From positions 186,001 through 250,000 of the forward strand of contig NZ_WKYV01000006.1 of assembly GCF_009677585.1 (NCBI RefSeq): a stretch of 64,000 nt of DNA, given 5' to 3'. This DNA comes from Lactonifactor sp. BIOML-A5. Lineage in GTDB: Bacteria; Bacillota; Clostridia; Lachnospirales; Lachnospiraceae. A model generated the notes under the pieces. It was given only the letters and a program-made list of their open reading frames with translations, did not search any database and was not told the origin of the DNA. The first letter of the stretch is position 1; each line of letters opens with the position of its first letter. Positions 1 through 6,930 of this stretch are shown here, piece by piece. The translations under genes and the position numbers were made by a program.

Positions 1-276
1 TCCTTCCAATCTGTTTATCAATTTCCGTTATTCGCTTAGAGTAATCAGGCGCAGGCACATCGTTTACTGCCTCTTTTTCAAGTGATTCAAATTCAAAATG
101 ACAAATATAGTCTGTTACAACGGCATCCAGGTCAGGAATTTTCCACTTCTTATTTTTGCAATTCGGATCTACTATATATTTTTTATCACCTTTTGTCCTG
201 CTATAACAGGAATAGTTTCCGTGTTCTCCGTGAAATCTTGCTCCGCATTTCCCGCAATAGATAAATCCAGATAGCA
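1..276 (-). pseudogene. large serine recombinase, C-terminal fragment
   Basis: Reading the minus strand gives LLSGFIYCGKCGARF followed by a Cys-rich stretch ending NCKN, the zinc-ribbon region of large serine recombinases. The catalytic N-terminal half should lie at higher coordinates but is absent: from about 276 rightward the DNA becomes a truncated copy of another gene. The C-terminal end runs off the left edge. This is therefore a decapitated recombinase, probably left by a deletion or strand exchange. It is presumably inactive because the serine catalytic domain is missing. Confidence 0.75.
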
Positions 277-278
277 AG

Positions 279-530
279 GTGCTGGCTGATTGGGTAGAAA
301 ACTGGAAGACTGACCAGCTGGAGACGATCCGGAAATTAAAATGGGCAGTCGTCCGCAATGACAGGGAAAAAGCCATGCAGATGATAGGGCAGTTAGAGGG
401 ATTGTCTGATAAGCGTTTCGCGGCGCTGGAAAACGTTCTTAAAACGCTCTCTGACCCCGAACGCAAGCTGAAAACTATGGAAGAAGTCCAACGGCATGAA
501 GAGGAGTATTTAAGGCAAAATGGTCAATAA
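279..530 (+). CDS. small protein, 5'-truncated paralogue of the gene at 39726-40037
   Basis: The product, from a possible GTG start, resembles the 103-aa protein at 39726-40037 (DWVENW versus EWVDNW, then LSDPERKLK versus VSDPERQLK). The paralogue has about 22 more N-terminal residues (MKTKSIGMKLRRV...). Here those codons are replaced by recombinase sequence, so the gene was cut by the same event that truncated the recombinase. It is helical and charged with no recognised domain. No ribosome site fits the GTG, so expression is doubtful. Confidence 0.5.
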   Translation: MLADWVENWKTDQLETIRKLKWAVVRNDREKAMQMIGQLEGLSDKRFAALENVLKTLSDPERKLKTMEEVQRHEEEYLRQNGQ

Positions 531-533
531 CTC

Positions 534-562
534 TTGTCATGCTGTAATGCATGTGTTACAAT
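534..562 (+). promoter_or_regulatory. sigma-A-type promoter
   Basis: TTGTCA at 534-539 and TACAAT at 557-562 are separated by exactly 17 bp. No gene starts downstream before the terminator at 690-717, so the promoter probably drives the short RNA described next. Confidence 0.55.
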
Positions 563-567
563 ATATC

Positions 568-717
568 TAAGTTTAGGAGGCGACTCCTGAGCGGTCAGGA
601 CTTAATAATCCTGTGGATCGAAATATTAATGTTGCTAATTAAGCAGGTGAAAACCTTGCACATAGACTGTTTATATCTGCAAAGCTAAACCCCGGACGAA
701 TAGCCCGGGGCTTTTCA
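568..717 (+). ncRNA. candidate small structured RNA ending in an intrinsic terminator
   Basis: Between the promoter at 534-562 and the hairpin CCCCGG...CCGGGG followed by CTTTTC (about 690-717) there is no convincing ORF. The roughly 150-nt transcript could form AGGAG/CTCCT and CAGGA/TCCTG stem-loops and a bulged GCAGG/CCTTGC stem. The hairpin also ends the convergent minus-strand gene at 715. It could be a small RNA, a type I antitoxin, or simply a leader that lost its gene. No known family was recognised. Confidence 0.35.
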
Positions 718-894
718 ATGCAAATACATATATGGATTCACCCGCCTACGGGGAGGCTCCGGGACATGCGCAGCCACTTTTGCCTCTTCCTGCGTCCGGT
801 ACAGCCTACTTTTACGCAGACGGATGCCTTTACCATAATCATACCTAACAACGCAGAAATCGCCGGCGATTAACTCATCGGGGATATGTAACAT
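715..894 (-). CDS. 59-aa basic protein translationally coupled to the GNAT gene
   Basis: The reading frame starts MLHIPDELIAG and ends NPYMYLH (59 aa). Its ATG overlaps the TAA of the upstream GNAT gene as TAATG, a classic translational-coupling arrangement. It contains RLRKSRLYRTQEEAKVAA and a PRRR motif. No family was recognised. The coupling suggests a partner or third member of the GNAT/antitoxin-like cassette. The stop falls inside the shared terminator hairpin. Confidence 0.55.
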   Translation of the reverse strand: MLHIPDELIAGDFCVVRYDYGKGIRLRKSRLYRTQEEAKVAAHVPEPPRRRVNPYMYLH

Positions 895-1502
895 TACAAT
901 ATTGCAAATAATTGTATGAGATATTCTCCATCTATTCCGGTTTCATCTCTATCCAATAATCGCTTTCCGAAAATTTTAAAACCATTCTCCTGATAAAATT
1001 CTAATAGCTTTTCCTTTTCTTCACATTCTAGATATACAAAACGGCCTCCTATTTCATTTTGCACCAGCTTTACTTTTTCTACTGCTAATGCCAGTAACTC
1101 ATTGCCTGAAATCAAACAATTGTTTCCATCTGCATAATTCTTGCCTAGTTGTCCTATTAATGGGGCCGGGACTATATATTCATTATCATCATGACTGTTT
1201 ATCCCCTGAGCACGCAGCCTTTTTCCAACACTTTTTGATACCGCTTTCTTATCTACCTTTATAACCTTTGGCGCTACCGTATAATAACCAACCAATTCTT
1301 TTTCCGTTTGGTCATCTGATACCCAGAACACCAGATGCGTTTTAGCGAACCCTCTTTTCGAGAATTCTATGGCCTTATTTCTGATAAAATCTTCTACATC
1401 CTTATTCATAGGACAAGAAAAACTGGAGAGAATAGATTTTACATCATCCTCTCCAAGCATATCCGTTAAATCGCTTAAATTAAATTGAACAAACTGCGGC
1501 AT
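894..1502 (-). CDS. GNAT-family N-acetyltransferase, phage type
   Basis: A 202-aa protein. The C-terminal third has the GNAT pattern: a long helix (LLALAVEKVKLVQ), a beta strand (GGRFVYLECEE) and a YQENGFKIFGKR acetyl-CoA-fold ending. Its extended N-terminus and its pairing with a small gene 2 nt upstream resemble tRNA-acetylating GNAT toxins with their antitoxins, though family members of this length may also be metabolic enzymes. The order is 57-aa gene, GNAT, 59-aa gene. The toxin assignment is inference; the fold assignment is fairly secure. Confidence 0.65.
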   Translation of the reverse strand: MPQFVQFNLSDLTDMLGEDDVKSILSSFSCPMNKDVEDFIRNKAIEFSKRGFAKTHLVFWVSDDQTEKELVGYYTVAPKVIKVDKKAVSKSVGKRLRAQGINSHDDNEYIVPAPLIGQLGKNYADGNNCLISGNELLALAVEKVKLVQNEIGGRFVYLECEEKEKLLEFYQENGFKIFGKRLLDRDETGIDGEYLIQLFAIL

Positions 1503-1504
1503 AT

Positions 1505-1678
1505 TTACTTTTTACCAAAGAATTCTTTGATTTTATCTCCTGTAATTTCTGTACATTCCCGGCTCAATTGCACCGATGTGTATTTCTTTGCTCCTGCATT
1601 TTCCAAGGCTTCCACGAATGTACGGGCAAGTCGCTTATCTTTGATATCAACATTTTTTAACATGCTCTTCGTTGCCAT
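1505..1678 (-). CDS. small antitoxin-like protein upstream of GNAT
   Basis: The start chosen is the ATG preceded by GGGAGGTGG, giving 57 aa beginning MATKSMLKNVDIKDKRLAR. It reads as a short helical DNA-contacting or partner protein that ends KEFFGKK. It sits 2 nt before the GNAT gene in the same operon. In many Clostridia phages, similar small proteins precede GNAT genes and may act as antitoxins. No direct motif proves this. Confidence 0.55.
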   Translation of the reverse strand: MATKSMLKNVDIKDKRLARTFVEALENAGAKKYTSVQLSRECTEITGDKIKEFFGKK

Positions 1679-1689
1679 ACGTTCCACCT

Positions 1690-2148
1690 CCCTAATTTTA
1701 TACAGCTACACCATTTAAATTGACATAATCAATACAACTTATTATATTTTATAATTCACTATTTGTGATTATATTATACATCATTCTGTACAAATATCAA
1801 TGCAAAACCGTGCTTTATTTAAAAAAAGTTCATCTTTTTGCACTTATCTTAATTCATTCGTTTTTTATCCAGGACGCTGGCCCCACGTGAATGATACGGC
1901 AGGTTATATGACCTGCCTTTTTTATTGCCGGCATATAGGTTCCGGGGTCCCGGTATTATTTGTGACAGGCTCCCGATACCCCGTGATGATAGCCTGACGC
2001 CCGGTTCGCACCAAACCCTGGCAGTAACTTGCTGATGGACTTTATACGCCAACCCGTCAACATTAGGGGCTTCGGACCCTCGCACCCTCCGCGGGGATGC
2101 GGCTGTTTTAGTTGCCCGGCTTTTCCCGGCCGGGGCGGGTGAGTATTC
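1690..2148. other. noncoding stretch with a terminator and GC-rich structured segment
   Basis: The AT-rich 1690-1860 part probably carries the GNAT operon promoter. 1898-1923 is an intrinsic terminator. 1925-2140 is GC-rich, with several short inverted repeats and the ACCCGCCCCGGCCGGG element at about 2114-2140 just after the 132-aa gene. A minus-strand reading frame here lacks a ribosome site and looks spurious. Confidence 0.5.
1898..1923 (+). terminator. intrinsic terminator
   Basis: Perfect GGCAGGT/ACCTGCC stem with a short loop, followed by six T residues on the plus strand. No plus-strand gene was identified immediately upstream, so what it terminates is unclear. Confidence 0.6.
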
Positions 2149-2547
2149 TTAAGCTGCTATTGCTGCACTGTCTTCCAGTACTTCAATTACCATTGCACCG
2201 TTGATGATGATTTCCTCTTCATCGTTTCCGTATTCCATTCGGTCCCCTCCGATAACGATCGCTTCTCCAAAATATACGCTGGATTCCCTAAGTGCCTTTT
2301 CGAGTTTCTCTTGAATTTCTTCCGGCTCATCCCATCCTAAGTCTATCCTCGTATCATACGCACATGTTCCAGGAAGCTCTACGGGGGATTCGGTATCATA
2401 AGTACTACAGTCTACTACGTAATCCCAATCATAGGAGTTTCTGCAGCAGTCACCTTTTTGATAGTTCTCATCATCTGCCATGTGGCGAATTCCTATAAAT
2501 GCATATCCACTGTTCATCACTTCGTTTACTAACCTCTCCATTGTCAT
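2149..2547 (-). CDS. 132-aa accessory protein of unknown function (copy 1)
   Basis: The start is the ATG after AAAGGAGG. The protein is acidic and contains GIRHMADDENYQKGDCC and an IVIGGDRMEYG segment. It is almost identical at DNA level over its central part to the gene at 37802-38200, which is on the other strand. It is transcribed divergently from a small HTH regulator, from a promoter whose spacer holds that regulator's presumed operator. No function is recognised. The duplicated gene-plus-regulator arrangement suggests repressible cargo. Confidence 0.7.
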   Translation of the reverse strand: MTMERLVNEVMNSGYAFIGIRHMADDENYQKGDCCRNSYDWDYVVDCSTYDTESPVELPGTCAYDTRIDLGWDEPEEIQEKLEKALRESSVYFGEAIVIGGDRMEYGNDEEEIIINGAMVIEVLEDSAAIAA

Positions 2548-2591
2548 CCTGTTTTCCTCCTTTTTTGTTCTGTTCCTTACCTTGTAATTAC

Positions 2592-2620
2592 ATTATAAAC
2601 CATTTTTGGTTTAATGTCAA
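2592..2620 (-). promoter_or_regulatory. promoter with palindromic operator, drives the 132-aa gene
   Basis: On the minus strand TTGACA (2620-2615) and TATAAT (2597-2592) are 17 bp apart. The spacer holds the palindrome AAACC-N6-GGTTT (2597-2612). The same promoter/operator combination recurs at 2934-2962, so one regulator, probably the HTH protein at 2702, should control both. Confidence 0.75.
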
Positions 2621-2652
2621 TACAAAAATAAACTTTTTTTTGGATTATTTTG

Positions 2653-2681
2653 TTGACACAGAAACAGACAGGATATACAAT
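2653..2681 (+). promoter_or_regulatory. promoter of the small HTH regulator
   Basis: TTGACA 2653-2658, 17-bp spacer, TACAAT 2676-2681, then AAAGGAGG and the ATG at 2702. Only a degenerate operator half-site is visible just upstream, so this promoter may escape full autorepression. Confidence 0.65.
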
Positions 2682-2701
2682 AGAAAAAAGGAGGTAATTA
2701 T

Positions 2702-2926
2702 ATGTTGACTTACAAAATAGATATAATAGAATCGTTGAAAGAAGCAGGATATAATAGTACACGCATCCTGAAAGAGAACGTGTTGAGCCAGTCTGCAATG
2801 CAAAAACTGAGAAGGGGAGAAATGGTTGGCATAAAGACTCTTGAGCAATTATGCGAATTACTAGATATGCAGCCGGGTAACATTATTAAATATGTAGAAA
2901 ACGAAAATAAACCAAAAAAAGTTTAA
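2702..2926 (+). CDS. small Cro/CI-type HTH regulator (module A)
   Basis: A 74-aa protein with a single helix-turn-helix of the small XRE/Cro type (SQSAMQKLRRGEMVGIKTLEQLCELLDM, then QPGNII). Its relative at 37364-37615 has the same layout. It is flanked by two copies of the AAACC-N6-GGTTT palindrome, each inside a consensus promoter, which are its likely binding sites. A third imperfect site overlaps its 3' end (2909-2924). It probably represses the 132-aa gene and the leader ORF at 3018. Confidence 0.75.
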   Translation: MLTYKIDIIESLKEAGYNSTRILKENVLSQSAMQKLRRGEMVGIKTLEQLCELLDMQPGNIIKYVENENKPKKV

Positions 2927-2933
2927 AAATATA

Positions 2934-2962
2934 TTGACATTAAACCAAATACGGTTTATAAT
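2934..2962 (+). promoter_or_regulatory. consensus promoter with AAACC-N6-GGTTT operator
   Basis: TTGACA 2934-2939 and TATAAT 2957-2962 with a 17-bp spacer containing the palindrome at 2942-2957. The downstream leader has an AAGTTAA-gaga-TTAACTT hairpin and GGGAGGG before the ATG at 3018. Confidence 0.8.
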
Positions 2963-3017
2963 GTACTTAAGTTAAGAGATTAACTTAATACCGGGCAAGC
3001 GGAGAAGGGAGGGCCAC

Positions 3018-3212
3018 ATGGACGAAGAAATGAATACTAGTAAACTGCTGGTGGAAATCACCGAAGAAAACCAAACAAGGAAAATTCTTGAAATCCTCAA
3101 CGAGTGCGAAACACTTGAGGAAGCGAAAGAAAAAATAAAAGCCTTACGAAACCGTAAGACAAGGAGTTTACCAGAGGAGGGCGGGCTTGCCACCGCTCCC
3201 CTAGCAACATAA
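3018..3212 (+). CDS. short leader-type ORF with an internal conserved hairpin (copy 1)
   Basis: A 64-aa reading frame starting MDEEMNTSKLLVEITEENQ after GGGAGGG. Its first 43 residues match the 46-aa product at 40185-40325 on the other strand. The copies diverge at a hairpin, CTTACG-aaac-CGTAAG here, after which this frame continues about 20 residues into GC-rich structured sequence. The identical leader and compensated hairpin suggest the RNA may matter as much as the peptide. Function unknown. Confidence 0.5.
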   Translation: MDEEMNTSKLLVEITEENQTRKILEILNECETLEEAKEKIKALRNRKTRSLPEEGGLATAPLAT

Positions 3213-3280
3213 TTATAACAAGTAGATGACAAATTTTCAATATATAGGGAGACAAACATGAGAAAAGGAGGTTTTTCGAT

Positions 3281-3478
3281 ATGAAAAGGTATAATGATGA
3301 TTTTGTGTTATCAAAGGATCTGCTTGATGTAATCGCTACCTATATGGATGACGAAAAGCGGGAGCAAGTACACTTTGAATTAGCACCATGTACTCCGGAA
3401 GAATTTCTTATTAGATATGTGGAATTAGATCCTGATTTTGAAGACTTGCTGAAGGGCGAGTTTTCAATTACACTATGA
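3281..3478 (+). CDS. 65-aa acidic phage protein
   Basis: It follows AAAAGGAGG and starts MKRYNDDFVLSKDLLDVIA. It is strongly acidic with LAPCTPEEFLIRYVELDPDF. Similar small proteins appear in Lachnospiraceae genomes and phages, with no known role. Its stop codon overlaps the start of the AP2-domain gene, so the two are probably co-translated. Confidence 0.6.
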   Translation: MKRYNDDFVLSKDLLDVIATYMDDEKREQVHFELAPCTPEEFLIRYVELDPDFEDLLKGEFSITL

Positions 3479-4200
3479 AGAACTTAATCGGCTTGCGCTT
3501 CGGGAAACTTACAGTGCTGGAGCGCGCCGAAAGCAGAAAGAGCCGGGCATATTGGAAATGCCTGTGTGACTGTGGTAACACCTGTGAGGTATCAACAGCA
3601 CACCTTACTGGTGGGAGTACCATAAGCTGCGGCTGTGCAAAAAAGGGCGTGAATGCCATTGACATATCCGGGCAAAGATTTGGGAAGCTGGTTGCAATAG
3701 AGCCTACCAGCCAGCGTATGGGGCACTCTATTATTTGGCGCTGTCAGTGTGATTGCGGAAATCAGCGCATGGTTGCCGCTATACACTTGCGGAAAAATGT
3801 TATACAAAATTGTGGCTGCATGGCTGCCGAGGCCCATAAAGCGTCTGTAAAATCCGCTTTAAACGAGCGACAACAATATATTGTTTCCGGTACAGACGCC
3901 CTGCGCATAGTCAGCAATGCACTCTACAGCAACAATACCAGCGGGTATACCGGGGTATCCTTTGACATCTCTGTGGGATTATGGAAAGCTGCTATAACGT
4001 TCCGAGGTAAAAAATACTATCTTGGCGGGTATCATTCAAAAGAGGATGCCATAAACGCCAGGAAGCGCGCTGAAAAGCAGTTACATGGAAATTTCCTCAA
4101 GTGGTATGCAAAAGCATATCCTTCACAATGGAAAAAAATTATAGAAAGACGGCACTCCCGGCAAGGAACCGACGAAACCAAAAACAGCCCAGGGACCTAA
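3475..4200 (+). CDS. AP2-domain protein with two zinc-ribbon-like repeats
   Basis: 241 aa. Residues 1-60 and 62-122 are two repeats of the form G-x-RFGKL...W-C-CDCG...SCGC, probably metal-binding. Residues about 150-205 (SGYTGVSFD..WKAAITF..KYYLGGYHSKEDA) form an AP2/ERF-type DNA-binding domain. Such proteins are usually homing-endonuclease derivatives. No HNH or GIY-YIG nuclease motif is visible, so it may be a DNA-binding remnant. A relative with an extra C-terminal module is at 52181-52990. It ends at a terminator shared with the endolysin. Confidence 0.7.
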   Translation: MKNLIGLRFGKLTVLERAESRKSRAYWKCLCDCGNTCEVSTAHLTGGSTISCGCAKKGVNAIDISGQRFGKLVAIEPTSQRMGHSIIWRCQCDCGNQRMVAAIHLRKNVIQNCGCMAAEAHKASVKSALNERQQYIVSGTDALRIVSNALYSNNTSGYTGVSFDISVGLWKAAITFRGKKYYLGGYHSKEDAINARKRAEKQLHGNFLKWYAKAYPSQWKKIIERRHSRQGTDETKNSPGT

Positions 4201-4214
4201 ATCCCCGGGCTTTC
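4186..4214. terminator. bidirectional terminator between AP2 gene and endolysin
   Basis: AGCCCAGGGA...TCCCCGGGCT stem followed by TTTCTTC on the plus strand. An equivalent hairpin follows the truncated endolysin copy near 39715-39742. Confidence 0.65.
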
Positions 4215-4217
4215 TTC

Positions 4218-5747
4218 TTATACTAAGGCTCCACGGCTGTTTGTAGTGGCCATGTGACCCTCGGCGGTAAAATAGAACAATTCACTGCCTATTTTTAACA
4301 ATTCATTCGACGCCATAGCCCCGGAGGATTTCAAATAATACCACTTATCCCCCAGCAACACCCATCCGGTTTTCATCCAGCCGGCCGCATCGAAGTAATA
4401 CCAGGTGCCGCCTATCTTCTCCCAGCCATTTTTCGTATAACTGCCATCGGCGTGCCTGTACCACCAGCGGCCGCCCTGCTGTATCCACTGTGGCTTTGCG
4501 TTCAGTAGTTCGTCAATTTTCGCCAGGGTCTTGATACCGGCCATACCATCAGCCGCCAACCCGGTAGCTTTCTGCAGCTTTTCAACCGCCGCTGCCGTCT
4601 TTTCGCCGTAAATACCGTCAGCCGTACCGCAGTCATATCCCAGGGTATTCAGGTCTTTCTGGAGCTGCTTTACCTCTTCCCCGCTGTCTCCTACCTGCAT
4701 GTAATTCCTGCCGGCAGAGCTTATCAGGCTTTTAAACTCTGTCCAGGTATGCTTTGTGGTGTTATAGACATAAGGGTTAGGGCAAATCTTCCCGGTAACA
4801 TCATAATGCCGAAGCACATGATCCGCCGGTACATTGTATTTCTGCATCAGATGTTTTGTCAGCTCTGCCGCCGCCCAGACAGTCGCATCCTCAAAGTACC
4901 AGTCTTTGGAGGTGTCGGCCTGGCTGCCTTTATTTCTTACACACAACTCAATACCGATGGAATTCGCATTCCTGCACTCAGGATGCTTGTATCCGCTCTT
5001 TGTCCCGCAGTGCCAGGCTATGTTTTTGTCCTCCACGCTCTGCCAGATATCCCCGTTGTAATCCACAAAATAGTGTGCGGACGCTCCCCGGTCCCCGCCG
5101 GCAAAATACTGGCAGTTCGCCTTTGCCCCGCCGACGGCACCGACGTAGTGTATTACTATATATTTAATCCGGTTAATATTACCGGAGTTATGATTGTATG
5201 CTGATATCAGCTTATTTATGTTCAATCCTGTTCCTCCTTTTTCTTTCATTACATTGTCCAGCACTGACAAAATCTTGTCACCGTAGTTCCTGCCTGCCGC
5301 CCATCCGGCTCCCTGGGGGTTCTCCTGGATGCCCAGCCATTCCACATAGACCGCGCTGGCCCTGGGGACGTATTTAAACCTGGGGTCTACACAAGCCTGG
5401 GAGAGCGGGTCATTACTGCCATAGGCTTTCAGGTGTTGTATCTGTGCCCTGATGCCTAATTGTGGCGTATCCCAGCTATTGCCTTTCATTCCGTTCTGCG
5501 TCACACCTATCCCGGCAAAGTTGTTCTGGTCCAGGCTCACAGCGCTGCCTTTAAAGCCAAAGTTCCCTGTTTCGATGCAGCTCTGACAGAATGCAATGTC
5601 ACCCCGGACGCCCTCTGCTTCCCCCTCTGACAGGTAAAACGGCAGCATGTCTATGACCTTCTGTGGCACACTGGGATTTACCCGACGAATGTAGGATCGC
5701 ATCTGCTCCACCGTGGCCAGGGCGGTGCCCATGATTAATGTTCCCAT
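4218..5747 (-). CDS. modular endolysin: glucosaminidase, amidase, peptidoglycan-binding, choline-binding-like repeats
   Basis: 509 aa, secreted through the holin to degrade peptidoglycan. Residues about 10-165 are a glucosaminidase domain ([16 protein letters not shown]). About 190-330 is an N-acetylmuramoyl-L-alanine amidase of the PGRP/amidase-2 type ([21 protein letters not shown] zinc-site histidines). About 350-410 is a PG_binding_1 domain ([20 protein letters not shown]). The end has W/Y-rich cell-wall repeats ([20 protein letters not shown]). The start follows GGGAGGG. A truncated, inverted copy lies at 38727-39709. Confidence 0.92.
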   Translation of the reverse strand: MGTLIMGTALATVEQMRSYIRRVNPSVPQKVIDMLPFYLSEGEAEGVRGDIAFCQSCIETGNFGFKGSAVSLDQNNFAGIGVTQNGMKGNSWDTPQLGIRAQIQHLKAYGSNDPLSQACVDPRFKYVPRASAVYVEWLGIQENPQGAGWAAGRNYGDKILSVLDNVMKEKGGTGLNINKLISAYNHNSGNINRIKYIVIHYVGAVGGAKANCQYFAGGDRGASAHYFVDYNGDIWQSVEDKNIAWHCGTKSGYKHPECRNANSIGIELCVRNKGSQADTSKDWYFEDATVWAAAELTKHLMQKYNVPADHVLRHYDVTGKICPNPYVYNTTKHTWTEFKSLISSAGRNYMQVGDSGEEVKQLQKDLNTLGYDCGTADGIYGEKTAAAVEKLQKATGLAADGMAGIKTLAKIDELLNAKPQWIQQGGRWWYRHADGSYTKNGWEKIGGTWYYFDAAGWMKTGWVLLGDKWYYLKSSGAMASNELLKIGSELFYFTAEGHMATTNSRGALV

Positions 5748-5938
5748 AGATTTCCCTCCCCAACAGGTTCATATGTCTTTTCAAATATATCTGGTTTGCA
5801 TGGATACTGTTCCCCGCGTATTCCAGTGATAATCCAGTCTCCAGGCGAAGCTTTTAATGGTCCCTCCATCGTCTGAATAATAAGCTCCTGGTCTGTTTGA
5901 TACGCTTCAATCACAACCGGCTTTTTTCTAAATTTCAT
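5735..5938 (-). CDS. small lysis-cassette protein with PGD-I motif
   Basis: The start chosen is the ATG after GGAGGAATCACAG, giving 67 aa ([15 protein letters not shown]). It has the [11 protein letters not shown] and [17 protein letters not shown] segments seen in small phage proteins next to lysis genes in Firmicutes. It overlaps the endolysin start by 13 nt, so the pair is co-translated. Biochemical function unknown. Confidence 0.7.
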   Translation of the reverse strand: MKFRKKPVVIEAYQTDQELIIQTMEGPLKASPGDWIITGIRGEQYPCKPDIFEKTYEPVGEGNLWEH

Positions 5939-5968
5939 CTGTGATTCCTCCATCAAAAAGAGGACCTA

Positions 5969-6415
5969 TTACTGGTCCCCTGTCTCCTTATTAATTGCTT
6001 TATCTGCCACTTCTAGCCCCTTCTGGAGTATCATAGGTACATTAAACCCGGCTTCCACAAAGTTCTCACATATTGACCGGATTTCATTCACTAGCAGGGA
6101 GGCCAATACAAACCAGCCCAGTAAAGTAGTCACCTGCAGGTTGATTCCCAGCACATTCCCAATCTCTATAAATACTGCGCTGGCAACAAATGCAACCATA
6201 ATCATTAGCCAGTATCCCAGCTTTTTCAGGACACCTTTCCAGCCGGCCACTGAGTTCTCTTTGTGGGCCATGCGGCTTTTCATCCACCCGGTAAACCAGT
6301 CCGCTATGTTAAGCATCAGGAACGCCATAAACAAGATCCAGTGCTCCCCGAAAACCATCGAGAGGACAGCAACCACTGCCCCCACTACTGCATTGCATGT
6401 GTCAATTACTTTCAT
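5969..6415 (-). CDS. phage holin (holin family 4/TcdE-like)
   Basis: 148 aa with three hydrophobic segments (about 5-40, 55-85 and 88-110) and a charged C-terminal tail. The WILFMAFLMLNIADWFTGW segment and the basic loop MKSRMAHKENS resemble the holin family that includes TcdE. It forms membrane pores that release the endolysin encoded downstream. The position right before the endolysin supports the call. Confidence 0.85.
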   Translation of the reverse strand: MKVIDTCNAVVGAVVAVLSMVFGEHWILFMAFLMLNIADWFTGWMKSRMAHKENSVAGWKGVLKKLGYWLMIMVAFVASAVFIEIGNVLGINLQVTTLLGWFVLASLLVNEIRSICENFVEAGFNVPMILQKGLEVADKAINKETGDQ

Positions 6416-6502
6416 CTTCTTATCCTCTCTTTCAAGTCATTTGCACTAAAATAAGACGCTTCACCCGGCGTCTCTACGGGAGATGTATCGGATCACCTCC
6501 TA

Positions 6503-6646
6503 TCAAGCCTCTGCTGGTACTTCTACTGGCTCCTCTGGTGCCGGCTCCTGCGGCAACAATGCATACACTGCATCCCGTAAAGCTGGCGGGACCTGCTCCT
6601 TTGTCATATACCCGTTGATAATCCTGCGTGCTAAAAACTCAGCCAT
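6503..6646 (-). CDS. XkdX-like small tail-region protein
   Basis: 47 aa, MAEFLARRIINGYMTKEQVP then an acidic/proline tail. The hydrophobic ring plus YMTKEQVP matches the XkdX family of small proteins encoded between tail fibre and holin genes. Its ATG overlaps the TAA of the upstream 87-aa gene (TAATG), so translation is coupled. Confidence 0.75.
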   Translation of the reverse strand: MAEFLARRIINGYMTKEQVPPALRDAVYALLPQEPAPEEPVEVPAEA

Positions 6647-6909
6647 TATACTGCACCTCCCATCGTTGTAATGATTAAATCCTGCACTGCCTGGTCCGTG
6701 ATTGCCTGGGATTCCTGCATGGATGCCTGGGCCTCCTGGATGCTATTAAGCTGGGACTGCAGCCTTACCTCTGCCGCAGGGGTAACGGTATCATGGGTAA
6801 TTCCTCCCTCTTCTAATTCCCAGCATTGGCCATCTACTCTTTGGTTAGTGATAACCGGGATGTATTTCCCCTCGGTCTTTCCTGGTTGCATGTGTAAAAA
6901 TCTTGCCAT
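6646..6909 (-). CDS. 87-aa tail-region protein
   Basis: Starts MARFLHMQPGKTEGKYIPV and has a Gln/Ser-rich helical C-terminal half (LNSIQEAQASMQESQAI). It lies between the receptor-binding protein and the XkdX-like gene. No family was firmly recognised. It is likely a small tail or fibre accessory protein. Confidence 0.6.
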   Translation of the reverse strand: MARFLHMQPGKTEGKYIPVITNQRVDGQCWELEEGGITHDTVTPAAEVRLQSQLNSIQEAQASMQESQAITDQAVQDLIITTMGGAV

Positions 6910-6930
6910 TTTTGTTCTCCTTTCAAATTG

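Noticed and set aside
1849-2085. 78-codon minus-strand frame
   Set aside because: Lies over a terminator and GC-rich structured sequence with no ribosome site.
4749-5204. 151-codon plus-strand frame inside the endolysin gene
   Set aside because: Antisense of a well-defined endolysin, no independent support.
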